From NCBI RefSeq assembly GCF_002382885.1, contig NZ_NWVL01000069.1, positions 1 to 39,917 on the forward strand: 39,917 nt of DNA, written 5' to 3'. Below the pieces are notes generated by a model. That model saw only the letters and a program-made list of their open reading frames with translations. It made no database searches and was not told the origin of the DNA. The position numbers and the translations under genes were made by a program. The first letter of the stretch is position 1; each line of letters opens with the position of its first letter. This DNA is from Streptomyces sp. WZ.A104. GTDB lineage: Bacteria > Actinomycetota > Actinomycetes > Streptomycetales > Streptomycetaceae. Positions 24,572 to 32,755 of this stretch are shown one piece after another.

Positions 24572-24585
24572 GAAAATCATGTTCA
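24571..24585. promoter_or_regulatory. Zur box in the aztB-aztA divergent promoter
   Basis: TGAAAATCATGTTCA is an excellent match to the Zur 15-mer (TGAAAATnATTTTCA), one or two bases from perfect. It overlaps the first codons of aztA, abuts the TACAAT element, and contains TTGAAC in the reverse direction. One bound Zur could silence both the aztA and aztB transcripts. Confidence 0.85.
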
Positions 24586-25313
24586 ATACACTGCGCCCCT
24601 CACCCGTCCCGCCCCTCGACCGGACTGGCACCCTCCGCTTCTCGGAGCTGTGCGCCGGCTACCCGGGGCGCCCAGTACTCCATCAAGTCAGCGGGGAGAT
24701 AGCCGAGTTGGCCACGACGGTGCTCGTCGGCCCGAACGGCAGCGGCAAGTCGACTCTGCTCGGCGTACTCGCCGGTGTGATCAAGCCGACATCCGGCGAC
24801 CTCCTCCGCACCGGTGACCGGCCGCCCGCCTTCGTGCCGCAGCGCGGAGCAGTCGGCGACACTCTTCCGCTCACCGTCAGGCAGACCGTGGAGATGGGAC
24901 GCTGGGGCGAGCGCGGCCCGTGGCGCCGACTGACCGCACGGGACCACGCGACCGTGGACGCGGTGCTCGACCGGCTCGGCATCGGCGACCTCGCCTCACG
25001 CCAGCTGGGCGAGCTCTCGGGCGGGCAGCGTCAGCGTGCGCTCATCGCCCAGGGTCTGGCGCAGGAGTCGGACCTGCTGCTCCTCGATGAGCCGACCACC
25101 GGCCTGGATCCAGAGGCGAGGGAGCGGATCGGGGCACTGCTGACGACGCTGGTCGCCGACGGGGTGACGATCGTCCAGGCCACGCATGACCTTGAGGTGG
25201 CACGCGCAGCGGACGCCTGCCTCCTGCTCCAGGACGGCCGTCTCGCCGGGCAGGGGCGTCCGGACCAGGTCCTCACCACGTCATCACTGACCCGGGTCTG
25301 GCAGGCACTCTGA
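24579..25313 (+). CDS. aztA: Zinc ABC transporter ATP-binding protein
   Basis: A 244-residue ABC ATPase. Walker A GPNGSGKST (51-59), signature LSGGQRQ (146-152), Walker B LLLLDEP (166-172) and the switch His in QATHD are all intact. ATG 24579 is chosen because a TACAAT -10 predicts leaderless transcription from that base; ATG 24570 is three codons upstream and overlaps the -10 element. Together with AztB and AztC it forms a zinc importer. It is transcribed away from aztB-aztD-aztC, an arrangement common to znu/azt loci, with a Zur box across the start. Confidence 0.92.
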   Translation: MFNTLRPSPVPPLDRTGTLRFSELCAGYPGRPVLHQVSGEIAELATTVLVGPNGSGKSTLLGVLAGVIKPTSGDLLRTGDRPPAFVPQRGAVGDTLPLTVRQTVEMGRWGERGPWRRLTARDHATVDAVLDRLGIGDLASRQLGELSGGQRQRALIAQGLAQESDLLLLDEPTTGLDPEARERIGALLTTLVADGVTIVQATHDLEVARAADACLLLQDGRLAGQGRPDQVLTTSSLTRVWQAL

Positions 25314-25343
25314 GGGGCCCGCCACATCTGAGGGGCCCGTCAC
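25310..25343 (+). repeat. Tandem duplication across the aztA stop codon
   Basis: ctgaggggcccgccac (25310-25325) is repeated with one change at 25328-25343, an 18-base period. The first copy contains the aztA TGA (25311-25313). The remaining interval to 25485 holds no gene I can recognise. Confidence 0.6.
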
Positions 25344-25485
25344 GGTCGACCGCGAAGGACATGCCGACATGGCCGAGCGGTGCGTGGGGTCCAGGCGTTC
25401 GCCCTGTACAGCAGGCCCGTCCCGCACGACCGGCTGCCCCGCTGACCCGGTCAAGGGCGCCGGCCCCCAAAGGGTCTCCCGAAAC

Positions 25486-25527
25486 GATCAGGGCCGGTCT
25501 CGGATTGCTCCGAAACCGGCCCTGATC
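25486..25527 (-). terminator. Terminator of the first tRNA-Pro gene
   Basis: gatcagggccggt (25486-25498) and accggccctgatc (25515-25527) form a perfect 13-bp stem just beyond the tRNA 3' end, followed on the minus strand by a short T-run (cgtttc). Strong intrinsic terminator for the minus-strand tRNA. Confidence 0.85.
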
Positions 25528-25542
25528 TGCGACTTTCACAAG

Positions 25543-25616
<74 letters not shown>

Positions 25617-25665
25617 CCGCGTTTCCTCCCGGTTCCCCGGGCGGCCGCGCAGGACAAACATTACC

Positions 25666-28320
25666 TCACTCCGAGGACCGGATCGACGCCCGTGCCCGCT
25701 GGGCGCGGGCGGCCAGCCCCTCGGCCCCGCAGGTCATCGCCTGCTTCTGGGCGCGGGCCAGTTCCCGGTGGGAGCCGATCGCGATGCCGTATTCGACCCG
25801 GGCGAGGGCGTGCTCGTAGGCGGAGGGCGACTTCTCCAGGTGGCCCACCGCATCGGCGAGCAACTGGACGGACTGCTCCGGCGGTGCGAAGAGCGAGACG
25901 CAGCGCAGGGCCTCGCCCAGGGCGGTGGGGGTACCGAACCGTTCCGCGTGCACCCGGGCGCGGGCGGCCAGATGGGACGCGCGGGCCGGGTCCTCGTCCG
26001 CCAGGGCGCGGGCCAGATCGCCCGCCCAGGGGGCCCAGACGCCGTTGAACCGTTCGCGCGGCTCCAGGGCTGCGCCCGCCGATTCGAGCTCGGCGACGGC
26101 CTCCGCCTTGCGGCCCTCCGCCAGGAGCAGGCGGCCTCGTACGCACGGGGCGTCGGGCAGCACCATGGCACTGGGGTAGGGCGGGCCGAAGGCGTACCGG
26201 TCGGCGACCCGGCGGGCCTCCTCGACCCGGCCGCGGGCCAGCAGGGTGTCGATGAGCAGGCACGCCGCGTCCCAGTGCACGGGCAGCCCGGAGCCGACAC
26301 GGTCGGCGAGACGGAGCCCTTCGCGCAGAAAGCCCTCGGCCTCGGCGAGGCGGCCGCGACGGCGGTGGACCATGCCGAGCAGGGTGTGGGCGAACGCCAG
26401 GTGGGCCCCGCTCCAGCCGGAGATCTCGAAGGCCCGGACGGCTTCGCCGAAGAGGCTCTCGGCGCGGTCGAGCTGGTCGGTGAAGGCGTAGGTGATGCCG
26501 ACCATGGTGGGAAGCTCGAAGCCCCACTCGGAGTCGGTCCAGCCGAGACCGCGGGCGGGGCTGCCGTCGATCAGGGCGCGTTCGCAGAGGTCGACGATGA
26601 GTTGGGCGTTCTCGCCGCGCAGCATCGCGTCGAAGGCCCGCAGGGTGAGCAGGGCCCGCTCGGAGTTGTCGCGGCCCTTGAGGTGGTCGGCGTTGCGGGC
26701 GAGCCGCCGGGAGCGGGCCGGTCCGTCGTCCTCGGAGGCCTGCATGCCCTCCCACATGAAGTGCGCGGCCTGGAGCCGCATCAGCCCGGGGCCGGGTGCG
26801 GTACGGCCCGCCTCGGCGGCCAGCGAGAGCGCCGCGTCCTTGAGCTGGTTGTTGTGGGCGAGCGCGGCGGCGAGCCGGAAGGTGGCGTCCACGCGCAGGC
26901 CGTCGTCGAGTCCCGGCATGTCGAGGGCGGCACGCAGGTACTGGACCGTGGTGGGCGGTGAACTGAGCAGGGTCGCACAGCCCAGCTCGTAGAGGAGGAC
27001 CGCCCGGTCCTTGGGGCGGGGCGGCTCCTCCAGGGCCCGTTCCAGACAGCGCCTGGCCGCTTCGGGGGCGCCGACCGCGAGGTGCTGCCTGGCGGCTTCC
27101 CGCAGCTGCGCGACCAACTCCTGGTCGTCGTCCGGGTGGACCTCCAGCAGATGCCGGGAGGCCGCGGCGGCCCCGAGACCTGCCCGGGTGATCGCCCAGG
27201 CGGCACGCCCGTGCATGGCGGTGCGGGTGGCGGGCGGGATGGAGCGGTAGACCGCGGTGGCGATCAGCGGATGGACGAACTCCAGGGGGTCGAAGCCGCT
27301 GACGATACGGGCGTCGCGCAGCCGGGCCGTACAGTCGGCGGCCTCCGCCGAACTCATCCCGGCGAGGGTGGCCGCCAACTCCTGGGAGATGTCGGTGCCG
27401 AGGACGGCGGCCGCCCAGGCGAAGCGGTTGGCGTTGGTGCCCAGCCGCTCCAGACGGGCCACGAGCCCGCTGCCCCGGGCGGAGGCGCCCAGCTCCCGCA
27501 GCTCCCCGGCCGATTCCTCCACCGGTGGCAGCTCGCGGTCCTGGACCTTGGCGACCAGCTCGACCGCCTCGTACGGGTTGCCGCCGGTCACCGCCCACAC
27601 CTCGCGGCAGAACGGGTCGTCGGCGTGTTCGCCGAGCCCCGCGCGGACCAGTACGGCGGTGGCGTCGGGGGTCAGGGCCCGTAGGGCCACCCGGTTCACC
27701 TTGCCGTGGCCGCCGGAGTCACGCTCGGCCTCGCGGTCGGCGATGTAGTTGGCGTCGCGTTCGGCCAGTTCCTGCGGGCGGTGCGCCTGGACGACAAGGA
27801 CCGGGAGTTCACCGAGGCGGGCGGTGAACGAGCCCAGCCAGGCGAGGGATTCGCCGTCCGCCCAGTGGGCGTCGTCCACGATGAGGAGCAGCGGCCGGTG
27901 GCTCAGCCGGGAGGCGAGCCGGCCGACGACGAAGTCCAGGCCGTCGCGCACACCCTGCGGGTCGAGCTGCCGGCCGCTCGGCTCGGCGAGTCCGAGGGCG
28001 GGCGCGGTGGTCTCGTACCAGTCGCCGAACAGGGCCCGGGTCTCGTCGGGCGGGAACCGGTCGAACGCGGGCTGCAACAGCTGCCGCACCACATGGAACG
28101 GCACGGAGGTGACGGTCTCGCCGCCACGGGCCGACCAGACGGTGCAGCGGTCGGCGGCCATCGCCTGGATCTCCGCGAGCAGCGCGGTCTTGCCGATCCC
28201 GGCCTCTCCGCTGAAGACCAGCAGACCGCCGACGGCCTGCGCACCGCACAGGGCGTCCACCGCCTCGGCAGCGGCGGCGAGTTCCGGTTCACGTTCGTAC
28301 AACGGCCGGGACGGCTTCAT
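25666..28320 (-). CDS. LAL-type AAA ATPase lacking the LuxR DNA-binding domain
   Basis: An 884-residue protein with the layout of large ATP-binding LuxR (LAL) regulators: N-terminal AAA domain (Walker A GEAGIGKT 38-45, Walker B LLLIVDD 144-150, then AHWAD) and a long helical TPR-like region from about residue 380. LAL proteins normally end in a LuxR helix-turn-helix of about 60 residues; here the frame stops at RARASIRSSE, just after the last repeat, and only 49 bases remain before the tRNA, with no HTH remnant. ATG 28320 is six bases after GGAAGG; GTG 28326 is less likely. It may act by protein contacts only. Confidence 0.85.
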   Translation of the reverse strand: MKPSRPLYEREPELAAAAEAVDALCGAQAVGGLLVFSGEAGIGKTALLAEIQAMAADRCTVWSARGGETVTSVPFHVVRQLLQPAFDRFPPDETRALFGDWYETTAPALGLAEPSGRQLDPQGVRDGLDFVVGRLASRLSHRPLLLIVDDAHWADGESLAWLGSFTARLGELPVLVVQAHRPQELAERDANYIADREAERDSGGHGKVNRVALRALTPDATAVLVRAGLGEHADDPFCREVWAVTGGNPYEAVELVAKVQDRELPPVEESAGELRELGASARGSGLVARLERLGTNANRFAWAAAVLGTDISQELAATLAGMSSAEAADCTARLRDARIVSGFDPLEFVHPLIATAVYRSIPPATRTAMHGRAAWAITRAGLGAAAASRHLLEVHPDDDQELVAQLREAARQHLAVGAPEAARRCLERALEEPPRPKDRAVLLYELGCATLLSSPPTTVQYLRAALDMPGLDDGLRVDATFRLAAALAHNNQLKDAALSLAAEAGRTAPGPGLMRLQAAHFMWEGMQASEDDGPARSRRLARNADHLKGRDNSERALLTLRAFDAMLRGENAQLIVDLCERALIDGSPARGLGWTDSEWGFELPTMVGITYAFTDQLDRAESLFGEAVRAFEISGWSGAHLAFAHTLLGMVHRRRGRLAEAEGFLREGLRLADRVGSGLPVHWDAACLLIDTLLARGRVEEARRVADRYAFGPPYPSAMVLPDAPCVRGRLLLAEGRKAEAVAELESAGAALEPRERFNGVWAPWAGDLARALADEDPARASHLAARARVHAERFGTPTALGEALRCVSLFAPPEQSVQLLADAVGHLEKSPSAYEHALARVEYGIAIGSHRELARAQKQAMTCGAEGLAARAQRARASIRSSE

Positions 28321-28431
28321 GCCCACCCCTTCCCACAGAGGCAGTCTTCTCGACGGTCGAGCCTAGTCGTGCGCGGGTGCTCACCGACAGGGTTCGCAGG
28401 ATTCCTTGCAGGTGCGGGGCACAATCGAGTA

Positions 28432-28911
28432 GTGAACGAGACGCGCAGAGACCGTGATGCCGAGGGCCGGGCGCGCAATGCGCGCCCCCGCGACGGGCTG
28501 GGGCGCCCGCTGCCGTACGGGACGCCCGGCGTCGAACGACAGCCGGAGGGGGTCCTCAGGACGCCTCCGGAAACGCTCCGGGAGGCGCAGCGGCTGCTGG
28601 ACGCGGGGATGCCGTTCCACGCGCACGAGGTGTTCGAGGACGCCTGGAAGTCGGGGCCGGAGAAGGAACGCGAGCTCTGGCGGGGGCTGGCCCAGCTCGC
28701 GGTGGGGCTGACCCACTCCGCGCGAGGCAACACCGCGGGCGGGGCACGGCTGTTGCGCCGGGGCGCAGGGGCGATCGCCCCGTACGCCGAGGCCGGGCCG
28801 CACGGGATCGCGGTCACCGGACTGACGGCCTGGGCCCGGGAGTTGGCGGACCGGGTGGATACGGGCCGGACGGTCGACGCGGCGGCGGAGGCGCCACGGC
28901 TGCTGGGGTAG
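28432..28911 (+). CDS. DUF309 domain protein
   Basis: A 159-residue protein with the DUF309 signature HAHEVFEDAWKSGP, then RGLAQLAVGLTHSARGN (about residues 64-100), which forms a helical bundle of unknown function found in many bacteria. No ribosome binding site precedes the GTG; CACAAT at 28420-28425 would put the transcript start right at the GTG, so the message may be leaderless. It is transcribed away from the LAL ATPase. Confidence 0.85.
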   Translation: MNETRRDRDAEGRARNARPRDGLGRPLPYGTPGVERQPEGVLRTPPETLREAQRLLDAGMPFHAHEVFEDAWKSGPEKERELWRGLAQLAVGLTHSARGNTAGGARLLRRGAGAIAPYAEAGPHGIAVTGLTAWARELADRVDTGRTVDAAAEAPRLLG

Positions 28912-28996
28912 CGGGGGGGCTGTGCGTGGCCCGCGCACGGCCGGAAGGAACGGGTCCGGGGGCCGGGGTGCCGGGCAGCTACTACGATCCGGCTCC

Positions 28997-29431
28997 ATGA
29001 GCACTTCTGACCAGGACCAGCGCCGGGACCAGCGCGAGGACGAGCCGAAGGACGAGCCGTCCGCCGGCGACCGGGCCACCGCCGACGCACCGATAGCGGA
29101 ACCCGAAGCCGTGGCCGCGCACGCCTCGACCGCGGGAGCCGGGACGGCAGCGGGTGAACAGGGCTCCGAGGAGAAGCGGCTCACACCGCGTCAGGCGAGA
29201 CGGCTGCGGATCGCCCTCTCCTCGGTGGGTATGGCGGCGATGGCCGTGGTGCTCGGCCTGCGGATCGCCAGCCGCTCCTCGGTGCTGGTCGTCGGCGTGT
29301 ACGGGCTCGCGCTCATCCTGTGCGGTGTGGTCATCGAGCTCAGCAGGAACGGCCGTACCAGGCTGGGCAGCTGGCTTCTGGGGACGGGGCTGGTCGCCGC
29401 CGTCGGGGCGGACTGGGTGCTGCTTCCGTGA
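28997..29431 (+). CDS. Small membrane protein with charged N-terminal region
   Basis: A 144-residue protein: a hydrophilic, Asp/Glu/Ala-rich N-terminal half (1-70), a basic stretch (RLTPRQARRLR) and three hydrophobic segments (about 75-92, 95-112 and 125-143). It resembles DUF3017-type actinobacterial membrane proteins but I am not certain. TACGAT at 28983-28988 lies eight bases before the ATG with no ribosome binding site, suggesting leaderless transcription. Its stop overlaps the GTG of the DUF2264 gene (GTGA), so they are co-translated. Confidence 0.7.
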   Translation: MSTSDQDQRRDQREDEPKDEPSAGDRATADAPIAEPEAVAAHASTAGAGTAAGEQGSEEKRLTPRQARRLRIALSSVGMAAMAVVLGLRIASRSSVLVVGVYGLALILCGVVIELSRNGRTRLGSWLLGTGLVAAVGADWVLLP

Positions 29432-31461
29432 GGCGGTCCCGCGCCTGTCCCTTCGGGCTCCCCCCGGAGGACCGGACGTCGAGTCCGTACACCGGCTACA
29501 CCCGCGCCCACTGGGAGGCCGTCGCCGACGGGATGCTCGACGCGGCCTGGAAATGGGCCACCCCGGGCGGGGCCCGGCTCGATCTGCCCGGCCCCCCGTC
29601 GCACTCCGGGGTCCGGTCCGACGGTCTTGAGGGGTACGCGCGAACGTTCCTGGCCGCCGGGTTCCGGGTCGCCGGAGCGGGGGGCGAGGACCCGCGCGGG
29701 CTGCTGGAGCGGTACGCCGAGGGGCTGGACGCCGGTACGCGCACGCCGGGGCGGGACGACGCGGAGTCCTGGCCGCTGATCCTGGACCACCATGTGCAGG
29801 GGCAGCCCATGGTGGAGTCCGCCTCGGTGGCGCTCGGGCTGCGGCTCACCCGCTCCTGGCTCTGGGACCGGCTGGCACCGGACGTACAGGACCGGGCGGA
29901 ACGGTGGCTCCGGTCCGCGCTGCGGCACGTCCCCGCGGGCAACAACTGGTACCTCTTCCCGTACACCGTCGCCGGGTTCCTGGAGTCGGTGGGCCGGGGC
30001 GACGCGGAGACCGTGCGGGCCCGGGAGCGGGCCCTTGAGCTGCTGGAGAGCTGGTACCGGGGCGACGGCTGGTATGCCGACGGCGACGGGCGCGCCTTTG
30101 ATCACTACAACGGCTGGGCGCTGCACCTGTATCCGCTGCTCGACGCGCATCTGGCGGGCGACGCGGGGGAGTCGGCGCGGCACGGGGCCCGGCTGCGCGA
30201 GTACCTGGAGAGCTTCTCGCTGCTGTTCGGCGGCGACGGGGCCCCGCTGTACTTCGGCCGCTCGCTGGCCTACCGCTTCGCCGCGAGCGCGGCCGTGGGC
30301 CTGGGCGCGGTGACCGGGCACACGCCGCTGGGCCCGGGGGCTTCCCGGCGGGTGGCCAGCGGGTCGCTGCGGTACTTCCTGGAGCGCGGGGCGGCCGGGG
30401 ACGACGGTCTGCTGAACCTCGGCTGGCACGGCCCGCACCCGGCGACGCTCCAGACGTATTCGGGTCCCGCCTCGCCGTACTGGGCGTCCAAGGCGTTCGT
30501 GGCCTTGCTGGCCCCCTCCGGGCACCCGCTGTGGGCGTCGGCGGAGGAGGCGGCCCCGAGCGAGGGTCCCGACCGGGTGCTGTCCGTACCGGCCCCCGGG
30601 TTCCTGGTGCAGTCGACCCGGGCGGACGGGGTGGTGCGGCTGCACAATCACGGCAGCGACCATGTCCGCCCCGAGGAGGGCGAGTCGGCGGCCGACGAGG
30701 ACCCGCACTACGCACGGCTCGCCTACTCCACGGTCTCCGGGCCGACGTCGGCGGCCAACCCGGCGGACAACCATCTGGCGGTGGCGGTCGGCGGGGAGCG
30801 CAGCGCACGCCGGCGCATCCATCCGCTCGGGTCCGGGCACGGCGACGGCTGGGGCTGGGCGGGCTCCTGGCACCGGCCGGTGTTCCCGGCGGGCCCGCCC
30901 ACCGTCCCGGGGCTGCGGGTGGAGAGCGTGACCGTGGCGCGGGGCCGCCACGAGCTGCGGGTGCACCGGGTGCTGTTCGCGCCGGACGGGGCGCGGGCTG
31001 AGCTGACGGGGTGGGCGACCGGGCCCGGCGGCCCGGTGCGCTCGCAGCTGCTCGGTCTGCACGGCTGGAACACGGCGGAGGCGGAGGACGTACGGGCCCC
31101 GCGGGGTACGGCGTTCACCCGCTGGGCGACAGTGCCCCGGCTGTCCGCCGACGTGACCGGCACGGCGGTCCTGGTGGCCCTCGCGTCCCTCACCGCCGAG
31201 CCGGACGCCGCCCCACTGGACGGGGTGGTGGACCGGTTGGAGGTGACGGGTGACACGGTCACCGTGTACTGGGCAGAAGACGGGGCGCGGGCCCGGATCG
31301 TTTTCGGCCGTGGCACCACGGTGACGGTCGATCACAGCCCTTGGACGCTCCCTGGCCAACTCCTCGAAGAAGATCGGCGAACTGCTCGTCATCAGCATCA
31401 GGACCGTGGAGCGCCACCGGGCCAACCCGCCCCAGAGGCTCGGCCTGCGCGACCGTCCTGA
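29428..31461 (+). CDS. DUF2264 domain protein (glycan-degradation type) with altered C terminus
   Basis: A 677-residue protein from GTG 29428, coupled to the preceding gene by a 4-base overlap. The (alpha/alpha) barrel part has typical DUF2264 segments: YTGYTRAHWEAVADGML, GRAFDHYNGWALHLYPLLD and GNNWYLFPYTVAGF. Members occur in polysaccharide utilisation and resemble unsaturated glucuronyl hydrolases and lyase-type enzymes. A beta-rich C-terminal domain follows. The last 35 codons or so (from about 31340) are read out of frame through a LuxR-type helix-turn-helix remnant (see 31346-31504), so the natural C terminus has probably been replaced. The catalytic domain looks intact. Confidence 0.8.
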   Translation: MRRSRACPFGLPPEDRTSSPYTGYTRAHWEAVADGMLDAAWKWATPGGARLDLPGPPSHSGVRSDGLEGYARTFLAAGFRVAGAGGEDPRGLLERYAEGLDAGTRTPGRDDAESWPLILDHHVQGQPMVESASVALGLRLTRSWLWDRLAPDVQDRAERWLRSALRHVPAGNNWYLFPYTVAGFLESVGRGDAETVRARERALELLESWYRGDGWYADGDGRAFDHYNGWALHLYPLLDAHLAGDAGESARHGARLREYLESFSLLFGGDGAPLYFGRSLAYRFAASAAVGLGAVTGHTPLGPGASRRVASGSLRYFLERGAAGDDGLLNLGWHGPHPATLQTYSGPASPYWASKAFVALLAPSGHPLWASAEEAAPSEGPDRVLSVPAPGFLVQSTRADGVVRLHNHGSDHVRPEEGESAADEDPHYARLAYSTVSGPTSAANPADNHLAVAVGGERSARRRIHPLGSGHGDGWGWAGSWHRPVFPAGPPTVPGLRVESVTVARGRHELRVHRVLFAPDGARAELTGWATGPGGPVRSQLLGLHGWNTAEAEDVRAPRGTAFTRWATVPRLSADVTGTAVLVALASLTAEPDAAPLDGVVDRLEVTGDTVTVYWAEDGARARIVFGRGTTVTVDHSPWTLPGQLLEEDRRTARHQHQDRGAPPGQPAPEARPARPS

Positions 31462-31504
31462 GCTGACGCGGTACGCGATCCGCGCGGGCCCGATCGAGCC
31501 GTGA
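31346..31504 (+). pseudogene. Remnant of a NarL/LuxR-family regulator (C-terminal HTH)
   Basis: In the frame of 31346-31504 (TGA at 31502-31504) the translation reads ...IGELLVISIRTVERHRAN, then QRLGLRDRPELTRYAIRAG. This is the end of a LuxR/NarL helix-turn-helix, in which RTVERHRAN is the recognition helix. No N-terminal part or start is present, and two prolines break the helix, so it is a decayed fragment. It overlaps the DUF2264 3' end in another frame. Confidence 0.8.
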
Positions 31505-31547
31505 GGAACGGGTGCGGGCAGTTCATGTGATTCTCACCCGATCCGCA

Positions 31548-31553
31548 TAAGGT
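31548..31553 (+). promoter_or_regulatory. Candidate -10 element for a leaderless DUF2510 transcript
   Basis: TAAGGT at 31548-31553, seven bases before GTG 31561, matches a streptomycete -10 (TAGGGT-like) and predicts transcription starting at the GTG. It decides the start chosen for the next gene. Confidence 0.45.
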
Positions 31554-31560
31554 GCACCCC

Positions 31561-32472
31561 GTGACCCAGATGACCCCGCCCGGCTGGCATCCAGACCCCG
31601 GGCATTCAGGAAACGGTCCCGCTCAGGAACGCTGGTGGGACGGGGCCCGGTGGACCGGCCACGTCCGCGCCTCGCCCGCCGGGGCGCGGCGGCGCGGAAT
31701 CCGTATCGGCGTCGGCGTGGTCGTCGGCGCGGTGGTGCTCGCAGCAATCGGGGGCGGTGTGTATCTGCTGGGCGAGGACGACGGCGGACGGCCCGGCACC
31801 GCGGCCTCCTCGCCGTCCGCCGCTCCCGACGGCTCCGGCGCACCGGACGGCGGCCCGGAGGGCGACCGGAAGGGCGGCGGCAGCGGGGGCGACGGTGACG
31901 GCCGGGGCCCCGGCGAGCGGGCCCCGCAGACGGAGCCGGGCTTCGCCACGGACCTGGCCGCCGGGATCAGCATGCCGGTGCCGAAGGGGTGGCAGGGCAA
32001 GTCCGCCCCGGTCGGCGCCGGCATGACGACGGGTGAGCACCCCTGCCCCGGTGACACGGACGAGACCTGTGTGCGCGGCGGAGTGTTCTCGGCTCCGGCG
32101 GCCGCCCTGGAGCTCACCGCCGGCACCCCGGAGGAGGCGGCGAAGAAGGACATCGCCGTCAACGCCAAGGAGTCCTACGGCGGCACGACCTACGGAAAGA
32201 TCACCTCGCACGAGGTGCTGAAGTCCGAGGCGGTCACCGTGGCGGGTGAGAAGGGCTACGCGGTGCGCTGGAAGGTGGCGACGGAGAGGGGCGACGACGG
32301 TTACGTGGAATCGCTGGTGTTCCCCTCCCCCGCCTCCACCGACATGCTCGTCGTGGTCCGGTCCGGGTTCGATATCAACAAGGACGCGCCGAAGCTCTCC
32401 GTCCTGGACGAGATCACCCGGGGCATCAAGGCGGCGTCCGGCGCCGGGGCGGGCAACCGCGGAGCGGCCTGA
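31561..32472 (+). CDS. DUF2510 membrane-anchored protein
   Basis: A 303-residue protein. The N-terminal DUF2510 motif is PPGWHPDPGH, then ERWWDGARWTGHV (about 6-35). One transmembrane helix spans about residues 48-70, followed by a Gly/Asp/Ser-rich linker and an extracellular domain (about 125-295) with two cysteines (CPGDTDETC) that may pair. GTG 31561 is preferred as a leaderless start; GTG 31552 and ATG 31570 are in frame. Proteins of this layout are common surface proteins of actinobacteria with unknown roles. Confidence 0.8.
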   Translation: MTQMTPPGWHPDPGHSGNGPAQERWWDGARWTGHVRASPAGARRRGIRIGVGVVVGAVVLAAIGGGVYLLGEDDGGRPGTAASSPSAAPDGSGAPDGGPEGDRKGGGSGGDGDGRGPGERAPQTEPGFATDLAAGISMPVPKGWQGKSAPVGAGMTTGEHPCPGDTDETCVRGGVFSAPAAALELTAGTPEEAAKKDIAVNAKESYGGTTYGKITSHEVLKSEAVTVAGEKGYAVRWKVATERGDDGYVESLVFPSPASTDMLVVVRSGFDINKDAPKLSVLDEITRGIKAASGAGAGNRGAA

Positions 32473-32586
32473 ACCGCACGGTGGACGGGGCTGCGGGCCG
32501 TGGACCGTGCGGTCGGGGTGCCGCCGGGCTCCTGCTCGGGCAGGGAGCCGACGGCGGGCGGGGTGGGCCGATGGCCGACAGCCCAC

Positions 32587-32618
32587 CAGCCCGCAGCCCG
32601 CAGCCCGCAGCCCGCAGC
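32587..32618. repeat. Heptamer tandem repeat upstream of the cold-shock-domain gene
   Basis: cagcccg is repeated four times exactly (32587-32614) and begins a fifth unit. The surrounding 283-base interval (32473-32755) otherwise holds the leader and promoter of the next gene; TATACC at 32632-32637 could be a -10. Confidence 0.75.
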
Positions 32619-32755
32619 GGATTTTCCGACGTATACCCTGTGTTCGCGGCCGACCGGCCGGGCTCGCCTGGAGCGATCGACCGGCAGCCGCCATGGTTCG
32701 CGTTGTACAGACAGTGCACAGGTGTTGCGCTTTCGTCAGAGGTGTGGGGCTGCAT

